From Microcebus murinus (lineage: Eukaryota > Chordata > Mammalia > Primates > Cheirogaleidae), in contig NC_134108.1 of assembly GCF_040939455.1 (NCBI RefSeq), positions 82,442,001 to 82,506,000 on the forward strand: a stretch of DNA of 64,000 nucleotides, written 5' to 3'. The position numbers and the translations under genes were made by a program. Below are positions 47,358 to 60,722 of the stretch, piece by piece; the stretch's first letter is position 1, and each line of letters opens with the position of its first letter. The notes under the pieces were generated by a model that was not told where the DNA came from, made no database searches, and saw only the letters and a program-made list of their open reading frames with translations.

Positions 47358-49863
47358 CTGTAATAAAGCAAAGAAGCTTCAACAACAAAAGCAAAGAGGT
47401 AAAAGGTCAAAGACTTTTCTTTATAATTAAGAAACAAACTCATCAAATAGACAAGTATGAAGATATTCCAAAAGCTCAGTTGAGATAATATTCTTATTTA
47501 CTATAAAATGTAAAAGTTAAAAAATTAATTGAAATGATGGAAAACTTTATGTGCTTTTTTTCTGCATTTGAACAGTTATTCATGTCATAAACTTTAAACT
47601 TTTTGTTATGTTTAATGAAAATGCACCTCTCTTCCTCATGGTAAAATAGTCATGCATTAGTTTTAAGTCAAAGTAATACGAACTAGTAGTGTAGGAACTA
47701 AATTTCTCATAACAGAGATGATCGTCTGGAGTTAAATTTATATTTAAAAAGCTAAGAGCCAACTTAATTTTTCTAACACTTTTAAAGGTTCAGGATTAAA
47801 GACTTTTATGGTATCAGAAACTGAAAAAAAAGTCTGAAAATTGATGCATATTTTAAACAACTTTTTAACCTCACATTTTAGAAAGCAACGTGTCTTTGCC
47901 ATTTAAAAATTAGGGTTTAGAGTCACCGTATTTTGTATAAGGAAAAAATTTCAAATACTGTATCCACTCGCATAAGATCCTCCTCTTTTCCTCATTTCAA
48001 AATGAGTGGGAAATATGAAAATCTCTTTCTTATGGCCATAAAACCAGAAGATGCTTTTCCTCCTCTAACAACTTGATAAAAAAGGAAATCCTCCTAATTT
48101 ATATAAATTTCTAACAGAAACAAAGATACAATTAAGATTATGGCTAACATAACTATAAATATGTCAATTCTTCAAATACACCACTACAATGAATTCAAAC
48201 ATGATCAGAAATAATAACATAAATTGTGATTCTTCGTACCCTATGTGATAATTAGTGATATATTTTACAAATATCATGCTCTTACTATGCTCTTAGAAGT
48301 TGAAGGTTCAGATGTTTGATATGACATCCACTGAGATGAGTAGGGGTATAAGAAATTTATAGTAGAACATAACAAAAAAGATGTTCATTTTCTCTTCAAG
48401 ATTGGTAGGAGGTGAGCAGAAGTCGATATAAGGTAGCAGAGGAATTATACGAGAAAATACAGTACATCTAGAATCTTCTTGATGTATATGCTGATCAGGT
48501 TGTTAATTTAAAAACATATATATGATACCTTAATTGTGAGGTAATCCATTCTCTTTCATTTGTGTTATAGAGTTACCTCAACTGATTGTGAAACTATGTC
48601 CGAATAGTGAAAAATTTAGTCAAATTTGAGTAATATTCAATGAAAAGCTCTTTAAAATTCTGTGAAACTTGTTGGGAAATATATTTTTAAAATAATATAT
48701 AGAAAAATAACAAGAAAGTGAAAGAAAGTAAGATGTTTTCATTTTCCCTGTGAGAAGTTTGGGAAAATCAAAACTAATTTGTATCCAGTGAGATGAGAAT
48801 AAAAGTCTATATTTAGCAATAAGAAAACTATATACATAATAACATTTATGCACATAACTATATGTATATATGACCAATTATAGTGGGATTTTTAAAAGAA
48901 ATTTACATGAGTATATTTTGTTATATAAATGCACATTTTTATAATTTTTGCATTTATTTCCGATTACCAAGATTACTCCATTTAAAAATAACCTTTTCTC
49001 TCAATACTTTCTATATAAAGTGTTAGTGATGCTATATGATATTCATATTGCTGTTTCTATTCATTTTCTCTTCTATCAAATTATACCACTCTATATGCTT
49101 TGCACAATTACAGAATATAAAGAAGCTGTGAAATTGGCAGATTTTTCTCCATGAATCACAAAATATGTTGATTAACCTTGACAGCTAAGTTAAATTATGA
49201 AACTGGAATCATCAGAAAATTAATGTTACTTAATTCTTTTTAACAGTTTTCATGGTTAGATGGTAAAATTTCATGACTTATCCAGATCATTTTAAAAAAG
49301 CTAAAATACTTTTTTTTTTCATTTGAAAAGAATACAAATCATTACCAATGTTATTTTAGATACTATTGAATTAGTAGAAAATTATAGCACATACCTTATA
49401 ATGTTTATAGATGCTATTCATAAGATTAATGTTAAAAATAAGACATTTTTATTTTAATGGTAAATTGTTATTTTTTATTTTGCAGTAAAATATGAAAATC
49501 TATAAGTGATCTAGTCCATTTAAAAGTGATCCCAATAAAACCAGTACATCTAAATCAAATTCATTCATTTTAATAGTTTTCTTCCTAGCTATGTTATCAT
49601 ATCTCTTTTTTCATACTGACCAGAAATGAAATGAATGATATACAATACACAAAATATATTATCATAAGATTTTTAAATAAACATATATAAATTCTCTTGT
49701 GATTTAGATTGGGATATATATATATAAAATAACTCTTTTAAGTGAAAGGTTTTTTTCTTAAAAATAAATAAATATGACAACTGTGACATTCACTAAAAAA
49801 AAAAAATACAAAACAATTATCCTACATAAACATCTACAAGATTAGAATACATATAGATTATAA

Positions 49864-50083
49864 CAGTTCTCAACCAGTGACAATTTTGACCCCCGGGAGA
49901 CATTTGGCAATGTCTGGAAATATTTTTGGTTGTCACAATTTGAGGAAAGATGGGAGCTACTGTTATCTAGTGGGTAAACACCAAGGATGCTGCTAAACAT
50001 TCAAAAATGGACAGGACAGCCCCCCCCCCCACAAAGATCTATTGGGGTCAAAATTTCAATACTACAGAAGTTGAGAAACCCTG
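49864..50083 (+). mobile_element. MER5-type hAT-Charlie element
   Basis: Starts cagttctcaaccagtgacaa and ends aagttgagaaaccctgg, with inverted ends. Internal phrases gagacatttggcaatgtctg, tttttggttgtcacaattt and gatgctgctaaacattc are diagnostic. The flanks tagattat (49854-49861) and tagactat (50085-50092) are a 7-of-8 target duplication. It contains an 11-C run at 50020-50030. Confidence 0.92.
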
Positions 50084-51599
50084 GTAGACTATGAAACTGT
50101 AATTTAACCTGGACTGCAAATATATTACTGAATGTAGTATAATTCTCTACTTTTCTCAATTTACTTTCCATTTACTCCTTATGTCCATTATTTTCTACTC
50201 TGCGTACTAACAGCTTTTGAAGAAAGTAAAATATCAAAGCAAAATTTTTACTAAGGGCCATATATCCTAGCATCCATATTAGAAGGAACACATTATTATG
50301 CAATTTAATTAAGAAAGCCCTTCTTTTGAAATTTAAATAATGAGTGATAACTAATTTATAACACTACTGATTTGACTTTTATAATGCAAATAAATATAAG
50401 CTCTGATTCTATCATTCCACATATTTTGTTGAAAGTGACTTTAACATTTAATTTATCATTTTTTGTGTCATTTTCATTAATTAAATGCCAAATATATTTG
50501 AATGCTTATAGTGTGACAAATCAGTTACTGATTTCTGAGCTAATTTTATTCTTCAGAATGTATTGTTTTAGAAAGACATTTACACTGTTTAAATACTATT
50601 TAAAACTTTTAAACTCACTTTTTGTTCCTGTTTTCAAAATATATTATTAATAGATTTTTTAAAAAGTACATATTACCAGCATGGCAAATAACTAAATAAA
50701 ATATTGAACACAAAACATTTCATAAAAATATAATAACCATATAAAAGAAATCTCAACTTCCTACAGTAGGATACTTATTTTATATTTTTAAAATAATAAA
50801 GTTTCCAAATTATTCTTCATGATTGGAAAATTTAAAAAAAGCACAAAATTCTTTTTATTATCTTTAATTCAACACTGAAATATAAAATATAACAATGATT
50901 AAAACACACACTTTTCTTATTGATACCCCTATTTAACCAATTTAGAAAGACAAAAACTGTATATGAAAGTAAAAAGGAATTAGTAATTGGTATGCACTTA
51001 TGTAAGTATAAGGGTAATACATTTAAGAAAAATCAAGGAAAACTTTACAATCATAGAATATTATTCTAGACATCAGAGTGAAAGAGAAAGCTTGGCAGTT
51101 CTGTGTGGGAGAAGCACTCTGGTATCACTACAAATGCTCTCCATGCCCAGGGCGGGGTTTAATCAGTGATCTCTGGCAAAAGGATGAAGACTTGTATATG
51201 CCAACCTTATGAATGTACATATATATAGTGACTGAGAAGTAAGCTCTGAATGGAAAATTGTGGAGAACTTTAGGATCCACTCAGACTCACATTTGGAGAT
51301 CTAGTTGCCATTAGCAATATCACAGGAAGAGGACAGACTCTATCCTTGTATGTTGAAAGGATCTTGACTATTCAAATAGGTGCTGATAAGATAAATGTAT
51401 ATATATCAAGAGCAGCTTACTTTCTATTCACACTTTTCTCACTGCCAAGGACAGGGAACTTGATGCCACAACCCCTTTTGTAAAAACTGTAAGTAGGAAC
51501 CAGTTTTAAGCATCCTTCCCTGAAAACCCACTCCACTCACACCTAAATGAAAACCTAAAAGCTTTTGCCCTTGTGGTCTGAAGATTTCATTTCTAAAAC

Positions 51600-51850
51600 A
51601 TGTTGGTCAAATGGCAGATAATTACAGTTAGGAGATATCAATTGTAAGAGATCTATGGTACAGTATGGTGACCGTATAAAAACAGAGTGGATGTTAAGGC
51701 CTCTCACCACAAAATTTGAACTATATGAGGTAATGCATTTGTTAAATCAGCTAGATTTAGCCATTCAACAGTGTATATATACCTCAAAACATCATGTTGT
51801 ACAAGATAAAAACATACAATTTTATCTGTCAATTAAAAAAATATAAATAA
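51600..51850 (+). mobile_element. Old L1 3' end
   Basis: ctatggtacagtatggtgac, ttaaggcctctcaccacaa, gaggtaatgcatttgttaa, caacagtgtatatatacctc and aaaacatcatgttgtacaag run in the order of an L1MA-like 3' untranslated region. An A-rich end lies at 51834-51850. The frame at 51655-51846 is not a gene. Confidence 0.8.
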
Positions 51851-52269
51851 TGAAATAAAATCCTAAGCTCTTTACTTCTTGTGTTCCTTCTACTGCCTAC
51901 TGTGCCTAGACTCTGTTTGCTCTACGACCTTTGTTTTTATCATCTTTTTTCATTGTCTTTCCCCTCCACGACCTCCTTAAGCATTTTTTTTTTCTATGAA
52001 CCTTTTTATTTTTCACTTCAACTTCTTTCTCATCTTATCTGATTCCCACTTGCCATCATTGACTTTTTCATTTTTTCAGTGGTGGTTATTGCTTTTCTCC
52101 TGTTTATTCTGTCTTCCCTTTCTCATAGCCTTCAGCTTTCTGCCCTGCTTTGCTTTTAATTCTACCTTCATCTACCACTTTGCTACCTCCCAATTCTGTT
52201 ATAAAGGGATTTCCAACCTCATTGCATCATTCCTCCTCCACCTTCTGCCCACCGCTTCCTTTTATTTCT

Positions 52270-52445
52270 AGGACTGTCCTTTTTTATTATGATAAAACCA
52301 TATAATGTAAAATTTACCATCTAAACCATTTTTAGTGTACAACTCAGTAGTGTTAAGTATATCCATATTGTTGTGAAACAGGTCCTCAAAACTTTTTCAT
52401 CTTGCAAATTTGAAACTCTGTACCCACTAAAAACAACTCCTCCAG
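52270..52445 (+). mobile_element. Old L1 3' fragment
   Basis: taatgtaaaatttaccatct, gtgtacaactcagtagtgtt, catattgttgtgaaacaggt and ctgtacccactaaaaacaac match the known old L1M/L1ME 3' segment in order. Confidence 0.75.
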
Positions 52446-53530
52446 ACTGTCTTTTAATGGATCAACCTTGCCTATTTTGCTGGAAAATCGAGATTATTCC
52501 TGCCCTTTCACCATGCTACCCACTCTCTACTCTTGCTTTTAGAAACTGCAGAATTAGCCATCTCTCAAAATGGAACTCACCGGAAACTTCCAAGCCCAGT
52601 TAGCAGATGGAAGGCTGCTGCAGGGCCTGTCCCCTTCTTTATACCCATACTTATTTGGAGGCCTCAGGAAAGGCTGTGAATGCCAGTTCAGTGTCTACTG
52701 CAATAGTCAATAAGTTTGCAGTCATCCATCCACCAAATGGTTAGACAAAATGTAAATCTGGAGATTCACAACATCCTGTGCTTTGGACTTCTTGAAAGAA
52801 AGACCAGGTTCCTATTCATACTTATTTTTACATGAAAGTCAGTGGTGTGAGCAGAAAAAATGTCTGTAATATGCATGTGTGCATCAATTGAACAACAACA
52901 TTTTGAAGTAACTTGGAAAAATCTGACTCTAAATGGGCATGCTACTGTGTTGTGCTCCATTTAACATGAAAGATATATCTCTTTCCCTCTCTCTTTTCTC
53001 ATGAATGACTTTAAGTTTACAAAGCAGTGGATGAGGGAAGTTACTTGAATGAAATAAAATCACAGAAAGTTATTTGGTCAGGGACGCTATTTTCCCTGAT
53101 AAGATCAGATAAGTGATAGGAAAACTGTTGACTTTCTGAAAGATGGTGTCAATCACTGTCTTAAACAATGAATACACATCATATTTCTAGTATGGTAGCA
53201 AACTACATTTTCCCTCAAACATTTAATTGGACAGTTTCACTATCTAAAATACAGAAAGACATTAAAACCTTAAATACTATTAGAAGCGGATACAAAAATT
53301 TGAAGTTGATATTTGCTGTGGGGAGGAGATTAACTTACATAATTGCTTGACTGCTCTGAAAGCAGAAATAATGACATACATAATAAAATATCATAGCTGA
53401 ATATGAATTATACTTATCCACTCTAATTAAAATGCCTATACCCAGTTCATATGAAAATAACAAATCGTTCCAAATGCGTAGCATGACACAATTCAATAAC
53501 ATCCACAGTTGTAGTTGCTGCTAACACTAC

Positions 53531-53692
53531 CTGGACAGAGGGCAGTGTTATTGCAAACCCTTGATTCTCTTAATGGGCCGCTGCAGTGTGTCCCGTAAGG
53601 TGATACACAAGTTCTGGTTCGCACCTGCGACCCTTGACCACAAGTAACTGAGCATGTGCTCCACTGGGACCACTCTTCCACACCAGATTCAC
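53531..53692 (-). CDS. ADGRB3: ADGRB3 exon encoding thrombospondin type-1 repeat 1
   Basis: A 162-bp exon encoding one complete TSR: split G, then [20 protein letters not shown], ending NNTALCP plus one base. All six TSR cysteines are present. Only two tryptophans form the stacked W-x-x-W core, because the outer position is V/E. CSVTC fits the C-x-x-S/T-C O-fucosylation site and NNT is an N-glycosylation sequon. The acceptor is CACACAG|GTGAAT and the donor CCAG|GTAGTG. Phase is one base in, one base out. In ADGRB3 the extracellular TSRs face the synaptic cleft; secreted C1q-like proteins are the known ligand class of this receptor, from family knowledge rather than from this sequence. The following exon begins TA CAT GGA, giving V-H-G across the junction. 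Confidence 0.97.
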
Positions 53693-56384
53693 CTGTGTGC
53701 AAGACAACAAATAAACATGAAATACTGTCTTACATATTCATCTGGTAAACATTATACTAAACTGACATTATGACATGCAAGAAAGATTTAAATGTAAAAA
53801 TATGATAGTACATCAAAAGGCACATGAAAACATTTCAGAGAAAAAGAAATTTAAAGAAGGAGGCATAAAATGCTGATGCAAAGACCAAGTTTGCTATAAC
53901 CTTGTTAGCAAAATACTCTTTACAAATTACACTGTGCAAAGGACACCATGAAGGAACTAGTCAGCATTTTTCAGTATGAATAACTGTTGAAGTGATTCTC
54001 TTCAAGCCAATCTAAGACTGTACTTTGATGGGAAAGGAAGCAAAATGTATTTCTAAGCTTACTGTATGTCTTTGGTGAGCAGAAATATACTGATGTGTTA
54101 TTTTCTAGTCCTTTATTGCATAACACCCTTTCTAATGCTAGATGAGATGGAGTCTAGGGGTCTGGGCACATTATTTTTTATTGTGTTGAGCACTGACACT
54201 TATTTATAATTTATTCCTAGTAAAAGTCCTACTGTTTCAGTCTCTGACAGCTATATATTTTGTGGTAATTTATTAAACTCCTTCTGCTCACAATTTCATC
54301 TATGATTTAGAATAGTGATTTTTATTTGAAATTAAGGAAAATTCTCTATAACTTCTATTAATTTAATAGGGCACTAAAATTTACTCAAAAATAGGGCTCT
54401 AAAAAGTCAATGAATACCTGAATTCATTAATTTTCTTGGAGTTAGTATCACATTGAAACTATGTCTAATTCCTATTATTACTTAAAGTAATGTCCCAAGG
54501 ACACGTAAAGTCAAACATTTCTAAGCTTGTTGCAGTAGGCTTCTAATTCTAGCCTGGCATCATGTTCAGGATAAATTTTAAAAACTGATTTGAAAATTTG
54601 CAGATGTTTTTCTCCAACTTCAAATTGGGTCCTTTACCTGCTAGCAGTAACTATTTAAGTTAGCCCATTTCGTTGCTGAAAAAATTTACAGGTAAGTGTT
54701 TCTGAAACTTTGTATGACTAGATAGATCAAAGAGCAATTTAACTATATTTTATAGATCCTGCTTAGAATTTGCATTTGAAATAGAATTCAAAAGACAGAA
54801 TATGATCATCTATTTGTCCATCTTTTGGAGGGAGTTAGTAAATGACTTAGAAATTATTTGCAGTGCTATTCAGGGTAGCTGGTCCACAAACTTGTGCTCA
54901 AGGACAGAGGAGTTAGGACTTGCGTGTAACTAAACACATATGTTTTTCCTCAGTGAGAAATTTGTTTTAAAAAAAAATCAGCTGAAATAAGACATGTGCT
55001 TGATGAAGTAGTTGACTTTACATTCTGGTGTAAATTGCTTATCTCATTGAGGGACCATAATAACCAGTTCACAAACAAGCATTGGTCCACCGACCATACT
55101 TTGAGTAGCACATTTATGAAGCATTTGCTTATATATTGGTTTGCACTATGTACCCAAACACATACATGAGAATGTATTTATAACTGAATATGTATAGTAA
55201 GGGCACAGAATGGTATCTAGGATGACAGATTATTAAATAGGACTGCTTTTCAGTGCTCTGATAAGTGTTTGTCTTAAAAGTACTATATGGATTGCCCTTA
55301 ATTATTTCAGAATTTTTTGCCTTCACAAATTTGCATACAGCTAATTTCATAAAAATGTCCTTGGATGACTATTTGAATATATTTAAATATTGAGTATTTA
55401 AAGCAAAGCCTCATAATTTGTTCTTTTACATTAAAGATAGTCTATCAAGATTGAAAATCACTATTCTATAAATCCAACAATATGACAATGGTTAAAAAAT
55501 ATCCATACATATATGTATATATGCAGATGTGTATTCAGCAATAAAAAATTTAAGTTTAAAGTTAGGGAGAATATAATGCAAATTTTAAATGATATTCTAA
55601 CCTGTTTGAAATGAGATTAAGTGAAGTATAAATATTATGGTTGTATGTTATTAATTAAAAGCCAGAAAATTATGAACAATGTAAATTCTATAAGTGAAAT
55701 GATAAAGGTTATGAATAAAATTAGTTCTATTTTTGCCACAAAAGCAGTCCTTTTCTTCCCCTTGCATTGCTATAATGACAGAAAAAAAAATAATTTAGTT
55801 AAAATGAACAATGAAGCAGGAGCAAAGCCTACTTTTAAAGTACATTTGTTCAAATATTTAAACATTTGGGTTGTTTCTAAATACATGATACTGCAGAAAT
55901 GCTGAGCAGGCTAAACAGTGGTGCCTGGATCATGGAAATTCGATACTGAATGGTCAGAACTAGCCTCCTTTACTCTTCCTCAAACTGATGGTTCATTTTG
56001 TTGATCAAAAATAAACAAATGAGACATATTAGCTTTCAAATTTTGAATCAAATTTTGTCTCTAAAATAGTGGCCTACATACCAAAATAATCTTGCTATAA
56101 CTCAAATGCTATAGTTTCCAATGACATTTCCGCCAAATGTTTCTTATTTCCATGCTGACACTTCCTTATTCATAAAGGGGTGAAGACCATTTTAGTCAAG
56201 CACATTGGGCCATTGTGAGAAATAGCTGATATACTTTATAAGAAGGATATTAAAAAATGCTCAATGATATTAAAAAAGTATAACACAAAGAATACTATTA
56301 ATATATATACTTTTAGAGAGAGCACAGACTAAACTGGTACCTTAACACTAAGGCACTACTAAGTCTCTTTAGCCTGGCTAAAAA

Positions 56385-56570
56385 CAAAAGGAAACTGGAA
56401 AAGCATTTCAATTAAAGTCAGAAGACCTGTGTTGAATGGAAAGTTCTGTGACCTTGATAAAGTCACTTTATTTCTTTGAATTTCTTCAATAAAATGAGCA
56501 ATATATTTACCTCAAAATCTATTTGTGAGGATTGAGAGAGATAACATTGAGTGCCTTTTAAATTATGAAC
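56385..56570. repeat. MIR-like SINE fossil
   Basis: gtcagaagacctgtgttgaa, gtgaccttgataaagtcac, ttgaatttcttcaataaaat and tgtgaggattgagagagata follow the MIR core. Confidence 0.8.
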
Positions 56571-58887
56571 AAAATATTAATATAAAATTTTGCTAGTATG
56601 TTAAAATCATGAAATTAGATGCAATATTAATTTTATTTTTCTATTTTAGATAACATGCTACATATTTCTAATGTAGGTGTTTTCCTCATTATAATAAAAG
56701 GCTACTTTTTAAACATGTTTATAAATTCATTTGATGACTAGGATGCTAAAAAAGCATCAATAAGTATCATTAAGATGTCTTAAGCCATCCTATTGGCACT
56801 TAATTTAGATTCTATATCACCTTATTTCACTTCCCTTAACAATAAATATAAATACAGAATTTGTCTTAGGCTAATAGAGCATCATTTATATTGAAACTAG
56901 CATATCTCAATTATTGGATTGACCAAAATAATCAAGTTGTTTTGATAAAGTAACACCATTTTATCAAATGCTACTCTTTTTTAAAAAGTCCACTCGCTTT
57001 ATTATTCTATAGAAAGTTTGTTTCTAATTACAGTGTTTACTGATCATGTTGATTGAAGAGGCCATGTTACTTATTTTGAGAAGTAATTCTTAAATCATAA
57101 AGTGTGACAGCTTTTGCATTTTTCCTCTATTATAAATATAAAAAATATATTGTCTTTTATTATTTGATTCATCTCTTTTTCATTCTTTGTTCTCAAATTA
57201 CTGTTAGCAAACTTTTATAATTGTTTATATGTAATACTCATTTCTTTTGGTTTGAAAGACAAATAGAGAAATTTTATAAACAAAACTTAATTTTTGTACA
57301 ATTTCATTGTATGACACTTACCTGTATTTTTCAGACTACCTTACCATCTAAAGAAAGTATAATCTAGGAAACTATTTAAGGAAAAGAACCTCTCTTTTGC
57401 TTTAGAATTGCCTGCTGACAAATTATGAATTTTAAAAATTATTTAAAATAATAGTTTTATAATTTTATATCAGTATTTTAGTAATATAATTATGCATGCA
57501 CTTATATTTGCCTACATTATCTTTTGTTTAAAATAAGATAATAAATATTTATTATTCATCAGTTCAAACATCCAATCAATATTTTCAGAACTTTAATTTT
57601 GTTGAAGTTCATTTCCTTTTCTGAGTTATTGTCAATAATATGAAGAAATGGTTTTAAAGCTTTTCATGGATCTATTTAATAAATGTTTATTTATTTTACC
57701 AAATCACTTGTTATTATAAATTAGATATAAAACAATATCTGGGAAAGTATGAGTAAATTCAAAAACGGAAATTAGTAATTCTTCACTAAGAAAAACGCAA
57801 TGTTCCTTGAGATTTGAATTTACAAAAAAGGATTTTACCTGAAGATTTTGAATTTTCTTGGTATATGTCACAGGCAAATCAAAAAACTGAATTTGTACAA
57901 AAACTTCTGGCTAAATTGAATAATATTTATGCATAAACTAATTTTATCACACTATTGGAAATTTAAAACCATGGTTCTCCATTTGACTTCTCATTGACTC
58001 CAATTTTTAGGAACATCAGTAAACCAGTGGCTGGCACTTCTTTTGCACAAAGGAAAGACACCTTCTCTAATCTTGCGGAAATTCACCAAGAGATGGTGCC
58101 CGGGAGGCTGAGAAGTCAGCCTATGCTTGTATGCCTCTATTAAATGTCAAACATCTTCTAATCTCTGCCTAGTGGTTGATACTTTCTGCTTCCTATAAAG
58201 GATAAAAATACATTTAGAAATTGGGAAATCTGCCCGAACCTGGTAATGCATTTTTGGACTTGTTCAAGCTAATAGTAAAAATATAAATCACCTCTTCTTA
58301 AATAAGAAGGTGCACAAAAAGCAATCCAGAGAAGCAAATTTTCTTCATTTTGGATTTGGCTGTAACATATATCTAAAAACCACTAAAAATATATTCTTAG
58401 AGAATTTATTCTAAACATCCATCCTATTCTGAGAATTTGAACTGCTTACAACTAATGTAATAAAATAGACTACTCATTCATTATCAAGAGTAGCTCATTA
58501 ACAATACCTATATTCTGTGTTGTAGGTTCAGATATAATGTTCTGAATGAATATTATCCTGAGAACATGTGAACTAAGGGAAATATCTAGGCTTTGATGGA
58601 ATTTTATTAAAATCACTCTGAATGTTATGTTAGAAAGCTGATCATGGATTTGAAACTTCTCTATTAATGGTAAATAGATTGTATCTATACAACTTCATAA
58701 AAACATAGATAAAACTGTTATCTTTAAATTTTCCAAAATAAAGACAGCAGCTGAAAATTTTCATAAAACAGTTTAAACACTTTTTTCATCGAAGGATGTG
58801 CCATTAAGCAATGTACCCAGATGGAATTATAGCCAATTTATTATGAAGAGCAAAAATAGAAATGCAGTTATTTGTCCAAATTCTATA

Positions 58888-59075
58888 ACTAATGGGCACA
58901 TGCCTACAGTCCTAGCTACTGGGAAGGCTGAGATGGGAGGATTGCTTGAACCTAGGACAGAGGCTGCAGTGAGCTACAATTGCACTACTGCACTTCAGCC
59001 TGGCCAACAGAGCAAAGCCCCATCTCTAATTAATATATATATATACATATGTATATATATGTATACATATATATA
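58888..59075 (+). repeat. Alu right-half fragment with AT-rich tail
   Basis: atgggcacatgcctacagtc, ctgggaaggctgagatggga, gcttgaacctaggacagagg, gctgcagtgagctacaattg and cacttcagcctggccaacag, then an AT/GTAT-rich tail at 59030-59075 in place of a pure A tail. Confidence 0.85.
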
Positions 59076-59689
59076 TTTGGAGGGAGGTTTTTAAAATAAT
59101 TTAATTAATTTAGAAATAAACATTTTATTAACTAGAAAGTCATTTAATTACAGTGTATTACACCTTATTTAGCACTGTCAACTTTTTGCTATTTAGTTTA
59201 TGTAACAAGACTTTCTTTTCAAATAAATAATATTAAATTCTAAAAATGCATTTATTTTCTGTACATTTTAATAATAAATTAATATTTATAAGTAGTATGT
59301 ACAAAAATAGTCAATTATTAAACTTTATCTAAAGTCCTATTTAAAAATTTAATTCTTGAAAGCCCTGTATCAATCAATTATTAAAGAAATAACTTTGTTA
59401 TCTTTCCTTAAAAGTTTAATGATACATTTTAAGTAGTTAATTAACATAAATAAATAAGAATATGTCAATCCTAGATGTCTCATAATGAAAGCATAATAAT
59501 TCTTACACACTTTTTGTGCACTTTTCAATTCACAGCTACTTTATTTATGGACTTTAACTGGTGACAAAAAATGGCTTAAAAAAATATCAGCTCCAAAAAC
59601 TGACAAATGTGCAGCAAAAGATTATGAAAACATGCAGTGGTTTCATTAAATTAACAACAATAAATAGAAAAATGTAACTAACGTATTAC

Positions 59690-59800
59690 CAGTTTGTGCC
59701 ATAAATTTAGCAGCATCAGCTTGTTCCTGAGGGACCCTTTTTTCATGAACAGATCGAGGTCGCTGACTTTTAATTGTATGATCTCCCATCATTCCAAATT
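59690..59800 (-). CDS. ADGRB3: ADGRB3 internal exon: linker between CUB domain and TSR1
   Basis: Internal coding exon of the adhesion GPCR ADGRB3 (BAI3), 111 bp. On the minus strand it runs from an acceptor CTTTAG|AATTTGG to a donor ACTG|GTAATA. It translates as a split E, then [14 protein letters not shown] and on to AKFMAQT, ending with one base of the next Gly codon. The segment is basic and hydrophilic with no cysteines or membrane segment, which fits an extracellular linker. I recognise it as the stretch just before the first thrombospondin repeat of BAI3. The incoming phase (one base supplied by an exon beyond the window) and the outgoing phase (one base) match the next exon exactly. 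The preceding large exon with the CUB domain was not found in 59801-64000, so it must lie upstream. Confidence 0.93.
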
Positions 59801-60685
59801 CTAAAGACAGAATAAAGGTATATGAAAGCTTGTGTGTAGACATTTCTCACAAATTACATTACTGTCTCATGCAATATGTTCCTACGCATACCTAGAAGTT
59901 ATTGATTATATTCACAATTCTGAATTTGCTAGGCTGATCTGCTTGGAATATCTCTAAACTCAAGTCAGAAAACCTATAAACATGAACAAGGTTTCAAGAA
60001 ACAGTAATAACAGTCAATGAAATGACACATCATGTTTTAAATCAACTTAACAGAAATATTGTACTCTTCTGATAATGTTTTGAAGCAATACATAAGAAAA
60101 ATACAACCACAGTGTTAACTGTTGTTTTTTCAGAAAGAGAATCCTGACTGGGTAGCATCTGCTTCTTTTCCAAATAGTAATAATCACCCCCAGAAGTTTG
60201 TCAGCACTTTTCTTGTTACTAGTTACTCAATTCTGTAATCTAACTTTTCTAAGATAGGACATCACTTAATGGATTATTTTTTTTTTCATCCAAAAATGAG
60301 GTTGCCTTTGGTATCCTCAAAGGCTCATGAAAAATAGTGGCCTTCATAATTCCCATTTTCTCCTGCCCTACCCCAAATAATTCTTCACCCCTTTTCTAGC
60401 CACATATAAGAGAATGTTTTCTCTTTTAAGTTATATTTATGAAATAGAAGGACTCCAGCTTTCTGTTATTCAATCTTTTGATAGTAGAGCCCCTAAGAAA
60501 GGCAAAATGTTTGGGTCCTAACTCAGAGGCAAATGGAGGAGAGAAAAAAAAAATAAGTTGAACAAAAGAATAGCTTCTGTGAGTAATATATTTAAAAAAA
60601 AATCATGGGCTTAGCATTCTGTGAGAGTTCTGTGTTTATTGAACTGTTACTATAATTTTAATAAAACCAAAGCACAATGCTTGTT

Positions 60686-60722
60686 AGTCCAAACTAACAA
60701 CTAACAGTTGTTAGTTTGGACT
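60686..60722. repeat. Perfect inverted repeat, 17-bp arms, 3-nt loop
   Basis: Left arm agtccaaactaacaact (60686-60702), spacer aac, right arm agttgttagtttggact (60706-60722): all 17 pairs match. It would form a hairpin in single-stranded DNA or in the ADGRB3 pre-mRNA. Confidence 0.97.

Larger units (their letters stand above)
47358..53530 (-). other. ADGRB3: ADGRB3 intron, 6.2 kb, between TSR1 and TSR2
   Basis: Very AT-rich. Contains a MER5-type hAT element (49864-50083) and two old L1 3' ends (about 51600-51850 and 52270-52445). I recognise no other element between 47400 and 49850 or between 50100 and 51590. Confidence 0.85.
53693..59689 (-). other. ADGRB3: ADGRB3 intron, 6.0 kb, between linker and TSR1 exons
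   Basis: Very AT-rich. A MIR-like stretch lies at about 56385-56570 and an Alu right-half fragment with an (AT)-rich tail at 58888-59075. No exon, RNA gene or other named element was recognised; 53700-56380 and 56600-58880 show only A/T-rich single-copy-looking sequence. Confidence 0.85.

Noticed and set aside
48560..48605. Resemblance to the stem region of a Y RNA (gagttacctcaactgattg)
   Set aside because: The conserved terminal stem ggctggtccga is absent on both sides, so no Y RNA gene or retrocopy can be supported.
58080..58100. Third CTCF-like motif (accaagagatggtgccc)
   Set aside because: Several core mismatches, including loss of the invariant C after GG; too weak next to the two reported motifs.
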